This document shows, in pieces, positions 1-6,246 of a DNA stretch of 6,246 bases (its first letter is position 1; each line of letters opens with the position of its first letter). Source of the DNA: SCUN01 sp964343975 (GTDB taxonomy: Bacteria; Acidobacteriota; Vicinamibacteria; Vicinamibacterales; SCN-69-37); assembly GCA_964343975.1 (NCBI GenBank), contig CAYFLU010000192.1, positions 1 to 6,246 on the forward strand, in the 5' to 3' direction. Made by a program: the position numbers and the translations under genes. The notes beneath the pieces are model-generated. The model was not told the DNA's origin. It made no database searches and saw only the letters and a program-made list of their open reading frames with translations.

Positions 1-651
1 GGCCGGATCGCCGTACGGCGCGAGACCCATGACCTTGTACTCGTCGAACATGTCGTAGCCGTGAAAGCGGATCACGTCGCGGTACAGAAACCCGAGCGAG
101 TGCCGGTCCGGGATCGACCGCAACACGGACAATTCATGATCCCGACCCGAATAGACCACGCCCGAGACGCCTTCACCCTGCCCGTCCACCGTCATCACGA
201 GTGCGTCGCGGAAACCGGACATGTGAAGCGCGGTCACGGCATGCGCGTGGTGATGGAAGACGAAATGCACCTTCTCGGCCGGAATGGTCTCACCGAACTC
301 CGCGGACACGATGTGCTGCACCATCGCTCGTCCGGTGAGCCACTGCGGGACGCCGGGACGGGTGAGGTGCATCTGCCGGAGCACGCCATCGGTGTACGGC
401 TCCGTGGCGTAGTACGCGATCGCATCGACGTCTGCCAGCGTGACGCCGGCCTGCTCGAGGCAGAACCGCATCGCCGGGCCGGCCGACTTGTTGGTGTGCT
501 TGATGCGGCTCAGCCGTTCCTGTTCGATGCCGGCGATGACGACGCCGTCGCGCACGAGGACGGCCGCCGAGTCGTGAATCTCGTCGTAGGCAAAGTCGAA
601 GAGCCGTTCGTGGTCGCGGTCCATGCCGCCGGAAAATCCGAGAGTGAGCAT
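1..651 (-). CDS. NodU/CmcH-family O-carbamoyltransferase, N-terminal part (3' end beyond window)
   Basis: 217 codons are open from the ATG at 651-649 to the left edge; family members are usually well over 500 residues, so more than half is missing. The visible part contains the actin/Kae1-like N-terminal lobe: LTLGFSG (2-8), HDSAAVLVRDG (26-36), IEQERLSRIKH (42-52), the histidine cluster HHHAHA (133-138), VDGQGE (155-160) and EYKVMGLAPYGD (204-215). The family uses carbamoyl phosphate and ATP, through a carbamoyl-adenylate, to carbamoylate a hydroxyl of a sugar or natural product. The His cluster contributes to metal/ATP handling in characterised members. The start was chosen because it lies 2 nt after the thioesterase stop and keeps the first strand; a start at Met10 would lose it. 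No clear Shine-Dalgarno is present, consistent with reinitiation from the thioesterase. An insert at residues 8-25 separates the first strand from HDSAA. The acceptor is unknown. Confidence 0.93.
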   Translation of the reverse strand, partial: MLTLGFSGGMDRDHERLFDFAYDEIHDSAAVLVRDGVVIAGIEQERLSRIKHTNKSAGPAMRFCLEQAGVTLADVDAIAYYATEPYTDGVLRQMHLTRPGVPQWLTGRAMVQHIVSAEFGETIPAEKVHFVFHHHAHAVTALHMSGFRDALVMTVDGQGEGVSGVVYSGRDHELSVLRSIPDRHSLGFLYRDVIRFHGYDMFDEYKVMGLAPYGDPA

Positions 652-653
652 TG

Positions 654-1421
654 TCAGAAGGTGACCGGATCGAGAGCGGCGCGCAGCCGGTTCACGATCG
701 CGTCACGATGGTCGTGCAAGAAAAAGTGATCGCCGTCGAACCATTGTGTCGTGAATGCCGACGCCGTGAGCGCGCCCCAGGGGGCGATCTTTTCGGCGGT
801 GACGCGGGCGTCGCCCGTCCCCGACAGGGCCGTGATGGCACAGGGCAGCGGCGGTTCCGCCGCATACGTGTACGTCTCCATCACCGTCAGATCCGCGCGC
901 AGCGCCGGCAGGACCAAGTCGAGCAGCTCCCGGTGTTCCAGCACCTGCGCCGGAATTCCCTGATACCGCCTCGACACTTCCTGCACGAGTGCATCGTCCG
1001 GCAGGGTATGCAACGCGGCTTCGTCGCGTCCGACTTGCGGCGCCGTGGCGCCCGACACGTAGAGCGTCACGGGCAAAGGGCGCCGGCGCCGGCGAAGTTC
1101 GCGCACGAGTTCAAAGCTCACGAGCGCGCCCATGCTGTGGCCGAACAGCACGTACGGACGGTCGGTCCATGGCGCCACCTGATCCGCGAGCGCGTTGATG
1201 AGCGGCGCCATGGCGGTGAACGGCGCGTCGCGCAGGCGGTTCTCCCGTCCCGGCAACTGCACGGCGCGGGCTTCGATGCCTGCCGGCGCGAGGGCGCGCG
1301 CCCACGCGTGATACACCGACGCGCCTGCGCCCGCGTACGGCACGCAGATGACGCGCGTCGGCGCCTGCGCGTTGGGGACCGGCACACTGAACCACACCGC
1401 CGGCGACGCCGGAGTGCTCAT
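654..1421 (-). CDS. Type II thioesterase (GrsT/RifR-like alpha/beta hydrolase)
   Basis: The protein has 255 residues, normal for stand-alone editing thioesterases of NRPS/PKS pathways. The N-terminal region carries the family strand and loop (CVPYAGAGAS, 26-35) and LPGRE (56-60). The nucleophile elbow is GHSMGA with Ser96. LPALRAD (171-177) is the typical lid-region motif. Asp204 in GTGD and His232 in GDHFFL complete the catalytic triad. In the family these enzymes hydrolyse misprimed or stalled acyl groups from phosphopantetheine carriers. They are not the main release enzyme, and here release is assigned to the reductase domain of the synthase. The ATG overlaps the MbtH stop, with only a weak GAAG upstream, so coupling to MbtH translation is likely. 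The TGA (654-656) lies 2 nt before the carbamoyltransferase ATG. No secretion signal is seen. Confidence 0.95.
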   Translation of the reverse strand: MSTPASPAVWFSVPVPNAQAPTRVICVPYAGAGASVYHAWARALAPAGIEARAVQLPGRENRLRDAPFTAMAPLINALADQVAPWTDRPYVLFGHSMGALVSFELVRELRRRRRPLPVTLYVSGATAPQVGRDEAALHTLPDDALVQEVSRRYQGIPAQVLEHRELLDLVLPALRADLTVMETYTYAAEPPLPCAITALSGTGDARVTAEKIAPWGALTASAFTTQWFDGDHFFLHDHRDAIVNRLRAALDPVTF

Positions 1422-1651
1422 GCGTTCGGCTTCGTGCCCGATTCGCCGGCCATGCGCTGGCGCAGGCTCAGCGGCCGCATGTCAGTCCACACATCCTTGA
1501 TGTAGGCCAGACATTCGTCCTTGCTGCCTCGTCGGCCCACTTCTCGCCATCCGGCCGGCACGTCCTTGAAATCGGGCCAGATCGAATACTGCTCTTCGTG
1601 ATTCACCACCACGCGGTAGATCGTGGTGTCCTGTTCGTCATTCGTGCTCAT
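1418..1651 (-). CDS. MbtH-like protein (NRPS adenylation-domain partner)
   Basis: The protein has 77 residues, the usual size for the family. It shows the hallmark order of conserved residues: NHEEQYSIWP (17-26) with Ser23 and Trp25, PAGW (32-35) followed by G39, then CLAYI (47-51) and WTDMRPLSLR (55-64). MbtH-like proteins bind NRPS adenylation domains and raise their solubility and activity; they have no catalytic role of their own. Its presence implies that at least one adenylation domain belongs to this pathway, although none is inside the window. It follows the oxygenase gene after 29 nt, and its TGA overlaps the ATG of the thioesterase gene (ATGA, 1418-1421), so the two are likely translationally coupled. 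The last residues after SLRQRM are a poorly conserved tail. Confidence is high because the motif set is diagnostic. Confidence 0.97.
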   Translation of the reverse strand: MSTNDEQDTTIYRVVVNHEEQYSIWPDFKDVPAGWREVGRRGSKDECLAYIKDVWTDMRPLSLRQRMAGESGTKPNA

Positions 1652-1657
1652 GATCGT

Positions 1658-1662
1658 CTCTC
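1658..1662 (-). promoter_or_regulatory. Probable ribosome binding site of the MbtH-like gene
   Basis: Within the 29-base gap between the oxygenase stop (1681) and the MbtH ATG (1651), the minus strand carries GAGAG followed by a 6-base spacer to the ATG. It is a moderate Shine-Dalgarno match but correctly placed. The rest of this gap shows no hairpin or promoter-like elements, which suggests that the downstream genes stay on the same transcript. Confidence 0.5.
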
Positions 1663-1680
1663 GTTTCGTGCGTCTTGATT

Positions 1681-2991
1681 CTAGTGCGTGCCGCCACGCG
1701 TCAGCGTGGCGACCCAGTCGCGTTTCAGATCAATCGACAGGGAGGCTTCGCGCGCCGGGCCGCCAAACCCTGTGGTGATCGAGGGCGCCGCCAGCGTGCC
1801 GAGATCGCCCACGAAGGTCTCGAGCAGTGCCGCCAGTCGTTCGTTGGCCTGCGCGGCCATCGCCGGATCGGCAGAGCCGGCGCCGCGGGCGAGTTCGCGC
1901 CACTTCGGATGCAGTGACAGCCGGCGACGGACGACTTCGCCCATCACATCCGCCCACGACGGCTGACTGAACGTGAAGTTCAACGCGAGGCCGCTCGCGC
2001 CCGCCACCGTCGAATGCCACCACGCGTTCGGCAGGAATAGCACGGACCCGCGACGCAAATGGTACGTCTCGGCGTCGGCCGGCATCTCCGTGATGAAGCG
2101 GTCGCGCGCCTGCATCTGGAGTTCCGGTGAGACATCCGCGCCCATCACGAATCGCGTCGTCGGATTGGTGATCGCCGGGTTGGGCGCCAGCTTCCAGATC
2201 TTCTCGCCACGGAGCTGCACGACGAAATTGGCGTTCTGATCGAAGTGCGGCTTTGCGCCGGCATCGAGCGGCGTGGCATACACGATGCAGCGTGCATTGG
2301 TGAGGCTGGGCAGACCGAGATCGGCCTGCAATCGCCGGAGCACGGGCACGAGCCTCGGAACGCTGAGATGCACGGCGTTGAACACCAGCGCATACCCGCG
2401 CTTCCACAGTTCCCAGGCCTGATCAGGCGGCACTGACGGCGCGTCGCCTTCGTCGCCCGACTTCGACGGAAACACCGTGACCACGCCCTTCCAGGCCTGC
2501 AGCAGGCTCTCGACACTGTCGAGCTCGGGAATGTCACAGAGGCCCGTCAATCGTTCGACCGGACCGTGCTGGAACAGCGGGCGGTTCGGCCAGTGCTCCG
2601 TCAGAAACTGACTGGCCGGCATCGGCGCCATCAACAACTCGATCCCGGTCTTCGCCGCGGCCGTGTCGCCTCCGGCGAGCCGGAAGAACGACAACACTTG
2701 CGGTGCGAGCGTCAGGTCGCCGGCGATCGTCAGCGCACCCTTGTAGTACAGCTCCGTGCCTTTTTCGGGCGACGCCAGCAACTCACCGAAAGCGGCTTCG
2801 CTCATGTGCGCCGTCAGATCCGCTCGCGGATCGAGGCCCGGTTCGATGCTCGGCACGAGACCACGAAGAAACACCGTCCATTGGCCGGCGCCCGCCACAT
2901 CCACTGCGACGGTGACGCCCAAACGAAACGGTTGCGGCTGCCGCTCCAGTTGCTGCGGCACTACGCGCTGGAAAAATTCCGTGGCGGTCAT
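1681..2991 (-). CDS. SCP2-like domain fused to a JmjC/cupin_4-type Fe(II)/2-oxoglutarate oxygenase
   Basis: The protein has 436 residues and appears to have two parts. Residues 1 to about 107 resemble an SCP2 sterol-carrier fold: a GQWTVFLRG strand pair, acidic ADLTAHMS, then YYKGALTIAGD and a final helix. Residues about 117-436 resemble the cupin_4/JmjC (ROXA-like) oxygenases. They open with a typical N-terminal segment (ASQFLTEHWPNRPLF), carry HFD (His249, Asp251) followed by NFVVQLRGEKIWKL, and continue to WWHSTV with His326. Together these form the expected HxD...H iron facial triad. In the family, such enzymes hydroxylate proteins or small-molecule/carrier-bound substrates using O2 and 2-oxoglutarate. 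Here a tailoring hydroxylation in the pathway is inferred. The SCP2 part might bind a hydrophobic acyl chain. No signal peptide or membrane segment is visible, so it should be cytosolic. The ATG overlaps the synthase stop by 4 nt and has a strong GGAGG. The substrate cannot be read from sequence. Confidence 0.85.
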   Translation of the reverse strand: MTATEFFQRVVPQQLERQPQPFRLGVTVAVDVAGAGQWTVFLRGLVPSIEPGLDPRADLTAHMSEAAFGELLASPEKGTELYYKGALTIAGDLTLAPQVLSFFRLAGGDTAAAKTGIELLMAPMPASQFLTEHWPNRPLFQHGPVERLTGLCDIPELDSVESLLQAWKGVVTVFPSKSGDEGDAPSVPPDQAWELWKRGYALVFNAVHLSVPRLVPVLRRLQADLGLPSLTNARCIVYATPLDAGAKPHFDQNANFVVQLRGEKIWKLAPNPAITNPTTRFVMGADVSPELQMQARDRFITEMPADAETYHLRRGSVLFLPNAWWHSTVAGASGLALNFTFSQPSWADVMGEVVRRRLSLHPKWRELARGAGSADPAMAAQANERLAALLETFVGDLGTLAAPSITTGFGGPAREASLSIDLKRDWVATLTRGGTH

Positions 2992-5900
2992 GGTTCAACA
3001 CCTCCAGGCTTCTGGATGAAGCCGCTCGAGAAGAAGTAGTCGAAGTACACGTGCAACAGCCGGGCATCGATGGCCGGACAGGTGATGCCCGCGGGCGCCA
3101 GGATCGCCGCGGCATTCTCGCAAGGCACGGGGGGTAACGCCGAGAGATCCGCGTCCACCGGGATCTCGGCAAATCCGCCGGCCTCGACCGGCCGGAACAA
3201 CGGCAACAACGTTTTCAGCGCGTTGTCGTGCTCTTGGCAGCACTGGATCAGTCGCACGCGCCACTCGGGATACGGCACGATGTCGAGCGGGATGCCGATC
3301 GTCGGCATGAAGTCGAGCACCGTCCGCCAGGTGACCAGCGCCGGATGCACGAGGTGGAACCGCTGTCGCGCGAACGCCTCAGGCGATTGCGCAATCGTGA
3401 CGATGGCGTCGGCGACGTAGTCCACCGGCGACATGCAGTCGAAGAAGTGCCCGGCGGGCGCGGCGCCGAGTTCGGCGCAGCCCTTGATTGCGCGTGCAAC
3501 GAAGTCTTCGAGATTTGCCGACCCGGTGCGGGTGTCGCCGACCACGCGCGGCGGCCGATGGATCGTCACCGGCACGCCGCGTGCCGCGGCCGCGTGCACC
3601 AGTCGCTCGGCGACCCACTTCGATTGCGTGTAGCCGTTCTCGAGGCCTGCGATGTCGTCGAGCGGATCGTCTTCACGGACGGGAAACCGCCCGGCCCAGA
3701 CGCCGGTCGACGAGACGAAATGCACGGCCTTCGTCGGCCCCGTGCAGGCGAACCGCAGTACATCCTCGGTGCCTGTCACGTTGACGGCCTTCAGCTGTGC
3801 ATACGGCGGCGTGAAATTCACGAGCGCGCCGTTGTGCACGATGGCATCGATCCGCTCCGTCAGCATCGCGTAGGTCGCATCGTCGACGCCGAGCCTCGGA
3901 TCACCGAGGTCGCCACACACGGGGATCACGCGCGTCTCCACGTCCGCGCGCCAGAGATCGCGCGCGCGGAGTGCCTTGCGAATGCGCTCGACGCCCGCCG
4001 CGCCATCCGCCGCCCGCACGTGACAGTAGATCTGCGCCGTACTCCGTGCGAGAAGCGCGTGCAGCAGATAGACGCCCAGGAAGCCGGTGGCGCCCGTGAG
4101 CAGCACGTGCTGCATTCGGGTGGCGGCCCGTGTGGCCGACGGCACGATGTCATCTGGCAGCGTCGCGTCGGCGCGCAGCACCGCGAGCTCGTCGTCGGTG
4201 AGCCGCCCGGTCGGCGTCGGTCCCGTGACGTGAATCGATGTACCGGCGAGCGATGGATGCTGACGCACGCGCTCGATCTGCGCGGACAACTCCCGCACCG
4301 TGGGATGCGCGAAGGCGTCGACGATCGTGAGCGCGTCGAGCACGGTCGCGCGCAGCGTGGCGTGCACGTGCGTCATTTGCACGGACGATCCGCCCAGCTC
4401 GAAGAAGTTGTCATCGAGGCCCACGGACGCGGTGCCCGTGATGTTCGCGAACAGCGCACAGAGCGTGTGCTGCAGCGGTGTCGCCGGAGCGGCGTACGGC
4501 ACGCGACGCGGGCCGTCCTGCGCGAGCGGCCTCACGGCAGTTGTCGGTGCGGGCGATGACGCAGACGACTGCGCTGCCGGCGACGGCAGATCCACCCAGT
4601 GGCGCTGTCCTTCGAATGGATACGTCGGGAGTGCGATGCGCCGTCCGCGGCCACCGAGCACGTCCGCCCAGTCGACCGGCGCGCCCGAGATCCAGGCGGT
4701 GGCCAAGGCTTCAACGGATATCGTGGCGGTCGGTGCGGGGACCTCTGTGTCGTCTCGCCGGCGGCTGTTGCCCGGCAGGCGCAACTGTTGGATCGCATCG
4801 TCGATGTCTGCGACGACACACGCGCGTCGCCACGGCAGCTCGGTGCGTCCGAGCGCCAACGTGTGGGCCACATCGGCGAGCGAGACATCGCGGTGCGATG
4901 CCAGAAACGTCGAGAGGCGCGCGGACATCGCCGCGAGCGCCGACGATGTGCGCGCAGACAGCAGCAGCACGTGCGGTGCCGTGGCAGGGGGCGCCGCCGG
5001 CCGCGCGGGAGCAGCATCGAGAATGAGGTGCACGTTGGTGCCGCCGATGCCGTACGAATTCACCGCCACGCGACGCGGGCGGTCTTCAGCAAAACGTTCG
5101 GTGGCGCGCACCAGATGAAACGGGCTGTCGTTGAGGCCCAGACCCGGGTTCGGTTCCTCGACGAGAATCGTCGGCGGCATCTCGCCGTGTTCGAGCGCGA
5201 GGACAGCTTTGCACAGGCTCACCATGCCGGCGGCGGCGCCGAGGTGGCCCATGTTCGACTTCACCGCGCCGATGCCGCACCGCGCCTGCGGCGCATTGCT
5301 GCGATACGCACGGGCCAGACCGGTCACTTCGATGACGTCCCCGATCGGTGTGCCGGAGCCGTGCAGTTCCACATAGCTGATCGAATCAGCCGTCACGCCC
5401 GCGGCGGCGAATGCGTCGGCGGCCACATGTTCCTGTGCGCGTGCACTGGGCGTCGTGAAGCCGGCGGGCACGGTGCCGCTGTTGTTGATCGCCGAACCTC
5501 GAATCACGGCACGGATCGGATCGCCGTCGGCCAGGGCGTCGTCGAGGCGCTTGAGCACCACGACGGCACAACCCTCGCCGAACACGGTCCCGGTGGCGTG
5601 TGCGTCGAAGATGCGGCTGTGACCGTCGGCAGAGTAGATGTTCTTGCCGTCCGGAAAGTACCCCGGCAGTTGCAGCAACTGCAGCGCCACTGCGCCGGCA
5701 AGGGCGAGATCGCTCTCGAAGTTCAGGAGGCTCTGACACGCCTGATGCACCGCGACCGCGCCGGTGGAGCACGCGGTCTGTACGGCGACGGCCGGGCCGG
5801 TGAACCCGCACACGTGTGCCACGCGGCTGCAGAGCGAGTCTGGCGCATTCGCCACCATCGTCGAGAAGTACTTCGACGGGTGCAACTCGCCGGCTACGGC

Positions 5901-6246
5901 GAGATTGAAGACCAGATAGTTGGCGCTGCCCTGACCGCCGAACACGCCCACGCGGTCGCCGAGCGCACGGGGATTGCGACCGGCGTCTTCGACGGCGGCC
6001 CAGCACGTCTCGAGAAACACGCGGTGCTGCGGATCGATGATGCGCGCCTGCTCGGCACTGATGCCGAACAGCTCCGCATCGAACCGGTCACGGTTGGCCA
6101 GCTGCGGCGTGGCGGCCACATGGCCGCTCGCGCGCAACTGCGCCGCATCCCATCCGAGCGCCGCCAGTTCGGCGTCGGAGAAGAAGTGCACACACTCGCG
6201 TCCGGCGCACAGATGCGCCCAGAACGTGTCGAGGTCTGGCGCTTCC
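2988..6246 (-). CDS. Partial PKS module: KS, AT-less linker, carrier domain, terminal thioester reductase (5' end beyond window)
   Basis: This is the C-terminal 1085 residues of a modular synthase. The frame is open to the right edge: the first full codon is 6243-6245 and the stop is TGA at 2988-2990. Residue numbers count from that first codon. The KS spans about 1-410, with nucleophile Cys159 in a TACSTG motif, His295 in LHGSGTP, Lys329/His334 in KSNMGH, and a closing NSYGIGGTNVH. A KS-AT-type linker (about 426-490) runs directly into a post-AT signature, LPTYPFEGQRHW (539-550), with no acyltransferase GHSxG between them. A carrier domain (about 589-662) has DNFFELGGSS, with Ser621 as the expected phosphopantetheine site. 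A TR domain (about 712-1078) shows the Rossmann motif GATGFLG (718-724), Thr847, and Tyr872/Lys876 in YTQSK. Known role of such modules: one chain extension, then NAD(P)H-dependent release as aldehyde or alcohol. Full catalytic residues suggest KS and TR are active. A GTG at 6189-6191 is not the start, because KS sequence (PDLDTFW) continues upstream. The stop overlaps the next gene by ATGA. The product is unknown. Confidence 0.95.
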   Translation of the reverse strand, partial: EAPDLDTFWAHLCAGRECVHFFSDAELAALGWDAAQLRASGHVAATPQLANRDRFDAELFGISAEQARIIDPQHRVFLETCWAAVEDAGRNPRALGDRVGVFGGQGSANYLVFNLAVAGELHPSKYFSTMVANAPDSLCSRVAHVCGFTGPAVAVQTACSTGAVAVHQACQSLLNFESDLALAGAVALQLLQLPGYFPDGKNIYSADGHSRIFDAHATGTVFGEGCAVVVLKRLDDALADGDPIRAVIRGSAINNSGTVPAGFTTPSARAQEHVAADAFAAAGVTADSISYVELHGSGTPIGDVIEVTGLARAYRSNAPQARCGIGAVKSNMGHLGAAAGMVSLCKAVLALEHGEMPPTILVEEPNPGLGLNDSPFHLVRATERFAEDRPRRVAVNSYGIGGTNVHLILDAAPARPAAPPATAPHVLLLSARTSSALAAMSARLSTFLASHRDVSLADVAHTLALGRTELPWRRACVVADIDDAIQQLRLPGNSRRRDDTEVPAPTATISVEALATAWISGAPVDWADVLGGRGRRIALPTYPFEGQRHWVDLPSPAAQSSASSPAPTTAVRPLAQDGPRRVPYAAPATPLQHTLCALFANITGTASVGLDDNFFELGGSSVQMTHVHATLRATVLDALTIVDAFAHPTVRELSAQIERVRQHPSLAGTSIHVTGPTPTGRLTDDELAVLRADATLPDDIVPSATRAATRMQHVLLTGATGFLGVYLLHALLARSTAQIYCHVRAADGAAGVERIRKALRARDLWRADVETRVIPVCGDLGDPRLGVDDATYAMLTERIDAIVHNGALVNFTPPYAQLKAVNVTGTEDVLRFACTGPTKAVHFVSSTGVWAGRFPVREDDPLDDIAGLENGYTQSKWVAERLVHAAAARGVPVTIHRPPRVVGDTRTGSANLEDFVARAIKGCAELGAAPAGHFFDCMSPVDYVADAIVTIAQSPEAFARQRFHLVHPALVTWRTVLDFMPTIGIPLDIVPYPEWRVRLIQCCQEHDNALKTLLPLFRPVEAGGFAEIPVDADLSALPPVPCENAAAILAPAGITCPAIDARLLHVYFDYFFSSGFIQKPGGVEP
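2999..3005 (-). promoter_or_regulatory. Strong Shine-Dalgarno site for the SCP2-cupin oxygenase gene
   Basis: On the minus strand GGAGGTG lies 7 to 9 bases upstream of the ATG at 2991-2989, counted from the end of GGAGGTG or GGAGG, inside the last codons of the synthase gene. It supports the chosen start and suggests that this gene is translated efficiently in its own right as well as through the ATGA stop-start overlap. It is the clearest ribosome-binding site in the window. Confidence 0.75.

Noticed and set aside
61..729. 222-residue plus-strand open frame at the left edge
   Set aside because: It is the antisense shadow of the carbamoyltransferase, whose minus-strand frame is open to the window edge and carries diagnostic family motifs.
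651..1505. 284-residue plus-strand open frame opposite the thioesterase
   Set aside because: Very Arg-rich translation without domains; the minus strand encodes a complete thioesterase with an intact catalytic triad.
1652..1680. Internal promoter or terminator in the largest gap
   Set aside because: No inverted repeat with a T-run and no room for a convincing -35/-10 pair beyond the ribosome-binding site.
3228..4559. 443-residue open frame on the plus strand, opposite the synthase
   Set aside because: Arg/His-rich low-complexity composition typical of the antisense of a high-GC gene, no recognisable motif, and it lies fully over conserved TR and carrier domains.
4593..4970. A hidden or degenerate acyltransferase domain after the KS
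   Set aside because: The ~125-residue stretch is too short, lacks GHSxG and the AT entry motif, and reads as linker plus post-AT signature.
4300..5118. 272-residue plus-strand open frame
   Set aside because: Ser/Ala/Arg-rich shadow of the KS-to-carrier region with no plausible ribosome-binding context or homology.
6189..6191. GTG as the start codon of the synthase gene
   Set aside because: The same frame continues upstream with typical ketosynthase N-terminal sequence (PDLDTFW), so the gene is cut by the window rather than starting here.
5016..6246. Non-elongating KS (KS0)
   Set aside because: Cys159, His295 and His334 are all present, so loss of condensation activity cannot be argued from the sequence.

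Overview
The whole window lies inside one stretch of a secondary-metabolite (hybrid PKS/NRPS-type) biosynthetic operon. All supported genes read on the minus strand, so the order of transcription runs from the right edge (6246) to the left edge (1). The DNA is visibly GC-rich, codon third positions are dominated by G/C, and genes are packed with 4-nt overlaps or gaps of a few bases. This fits a high-GC bacterium rich in specialised metabolism, such as a myxobacterium, actinobacterium, Gemmatimonadota/Acidobacteriota member or high-GC proteobacterium. The sequence alone does not decide between these.

Layout in transcription order: (1) 6246-2988, the C-terminal 1085 residues of a multidomain synthase: a ketosynthase (KS, its first residues lie beyond the window), a KS-to-post-AT linker with no acyltransferase, a phosphopantetheine carrier domain and a terminal NAD(P)H-dependent thioester reductase (TR). 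(2) 2991-1681, an apparent fusion of an SCP2-like lipid-binding domain with a JmjC/cupin_4-type Fe(II)/2-oxoglutarate oxygenase. (3) 1651-1418, an MbtH-like protein. (4) 1421-654, a type II (GrsT/RifR-like) thioesterase. (5) 651-1, the N-terminal 217 residues of a NodU/CmcH-family O-carbamoyltransferase that runs off the left edge.

How they may work together (inference): the last module extends a chain using an extender unit supplied by a separate acyltransferase. The TR domain then releases the chain as an aldehyde or, after a second reduction, a primary alcohol. The cupin oxygenase may hydroxylate the substrate or a carrier-bound intermediate, the type II thioesterase clears misprimed carriers, and the carbamoyltransferase caps a hydroxyl with a carbamoyl group. 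The MbtH-like protein implies an NRPS adenylation domain, which is not in the window and should lie beyond one of its edges. Only 29 bases (1652-1680) and 2 bases (652-653) are intergenic. No promoter, terminator, RNA gene, mobile element, CRISPR array or notable repeat was seen, so the operon promoter should lie upstream of 6246.
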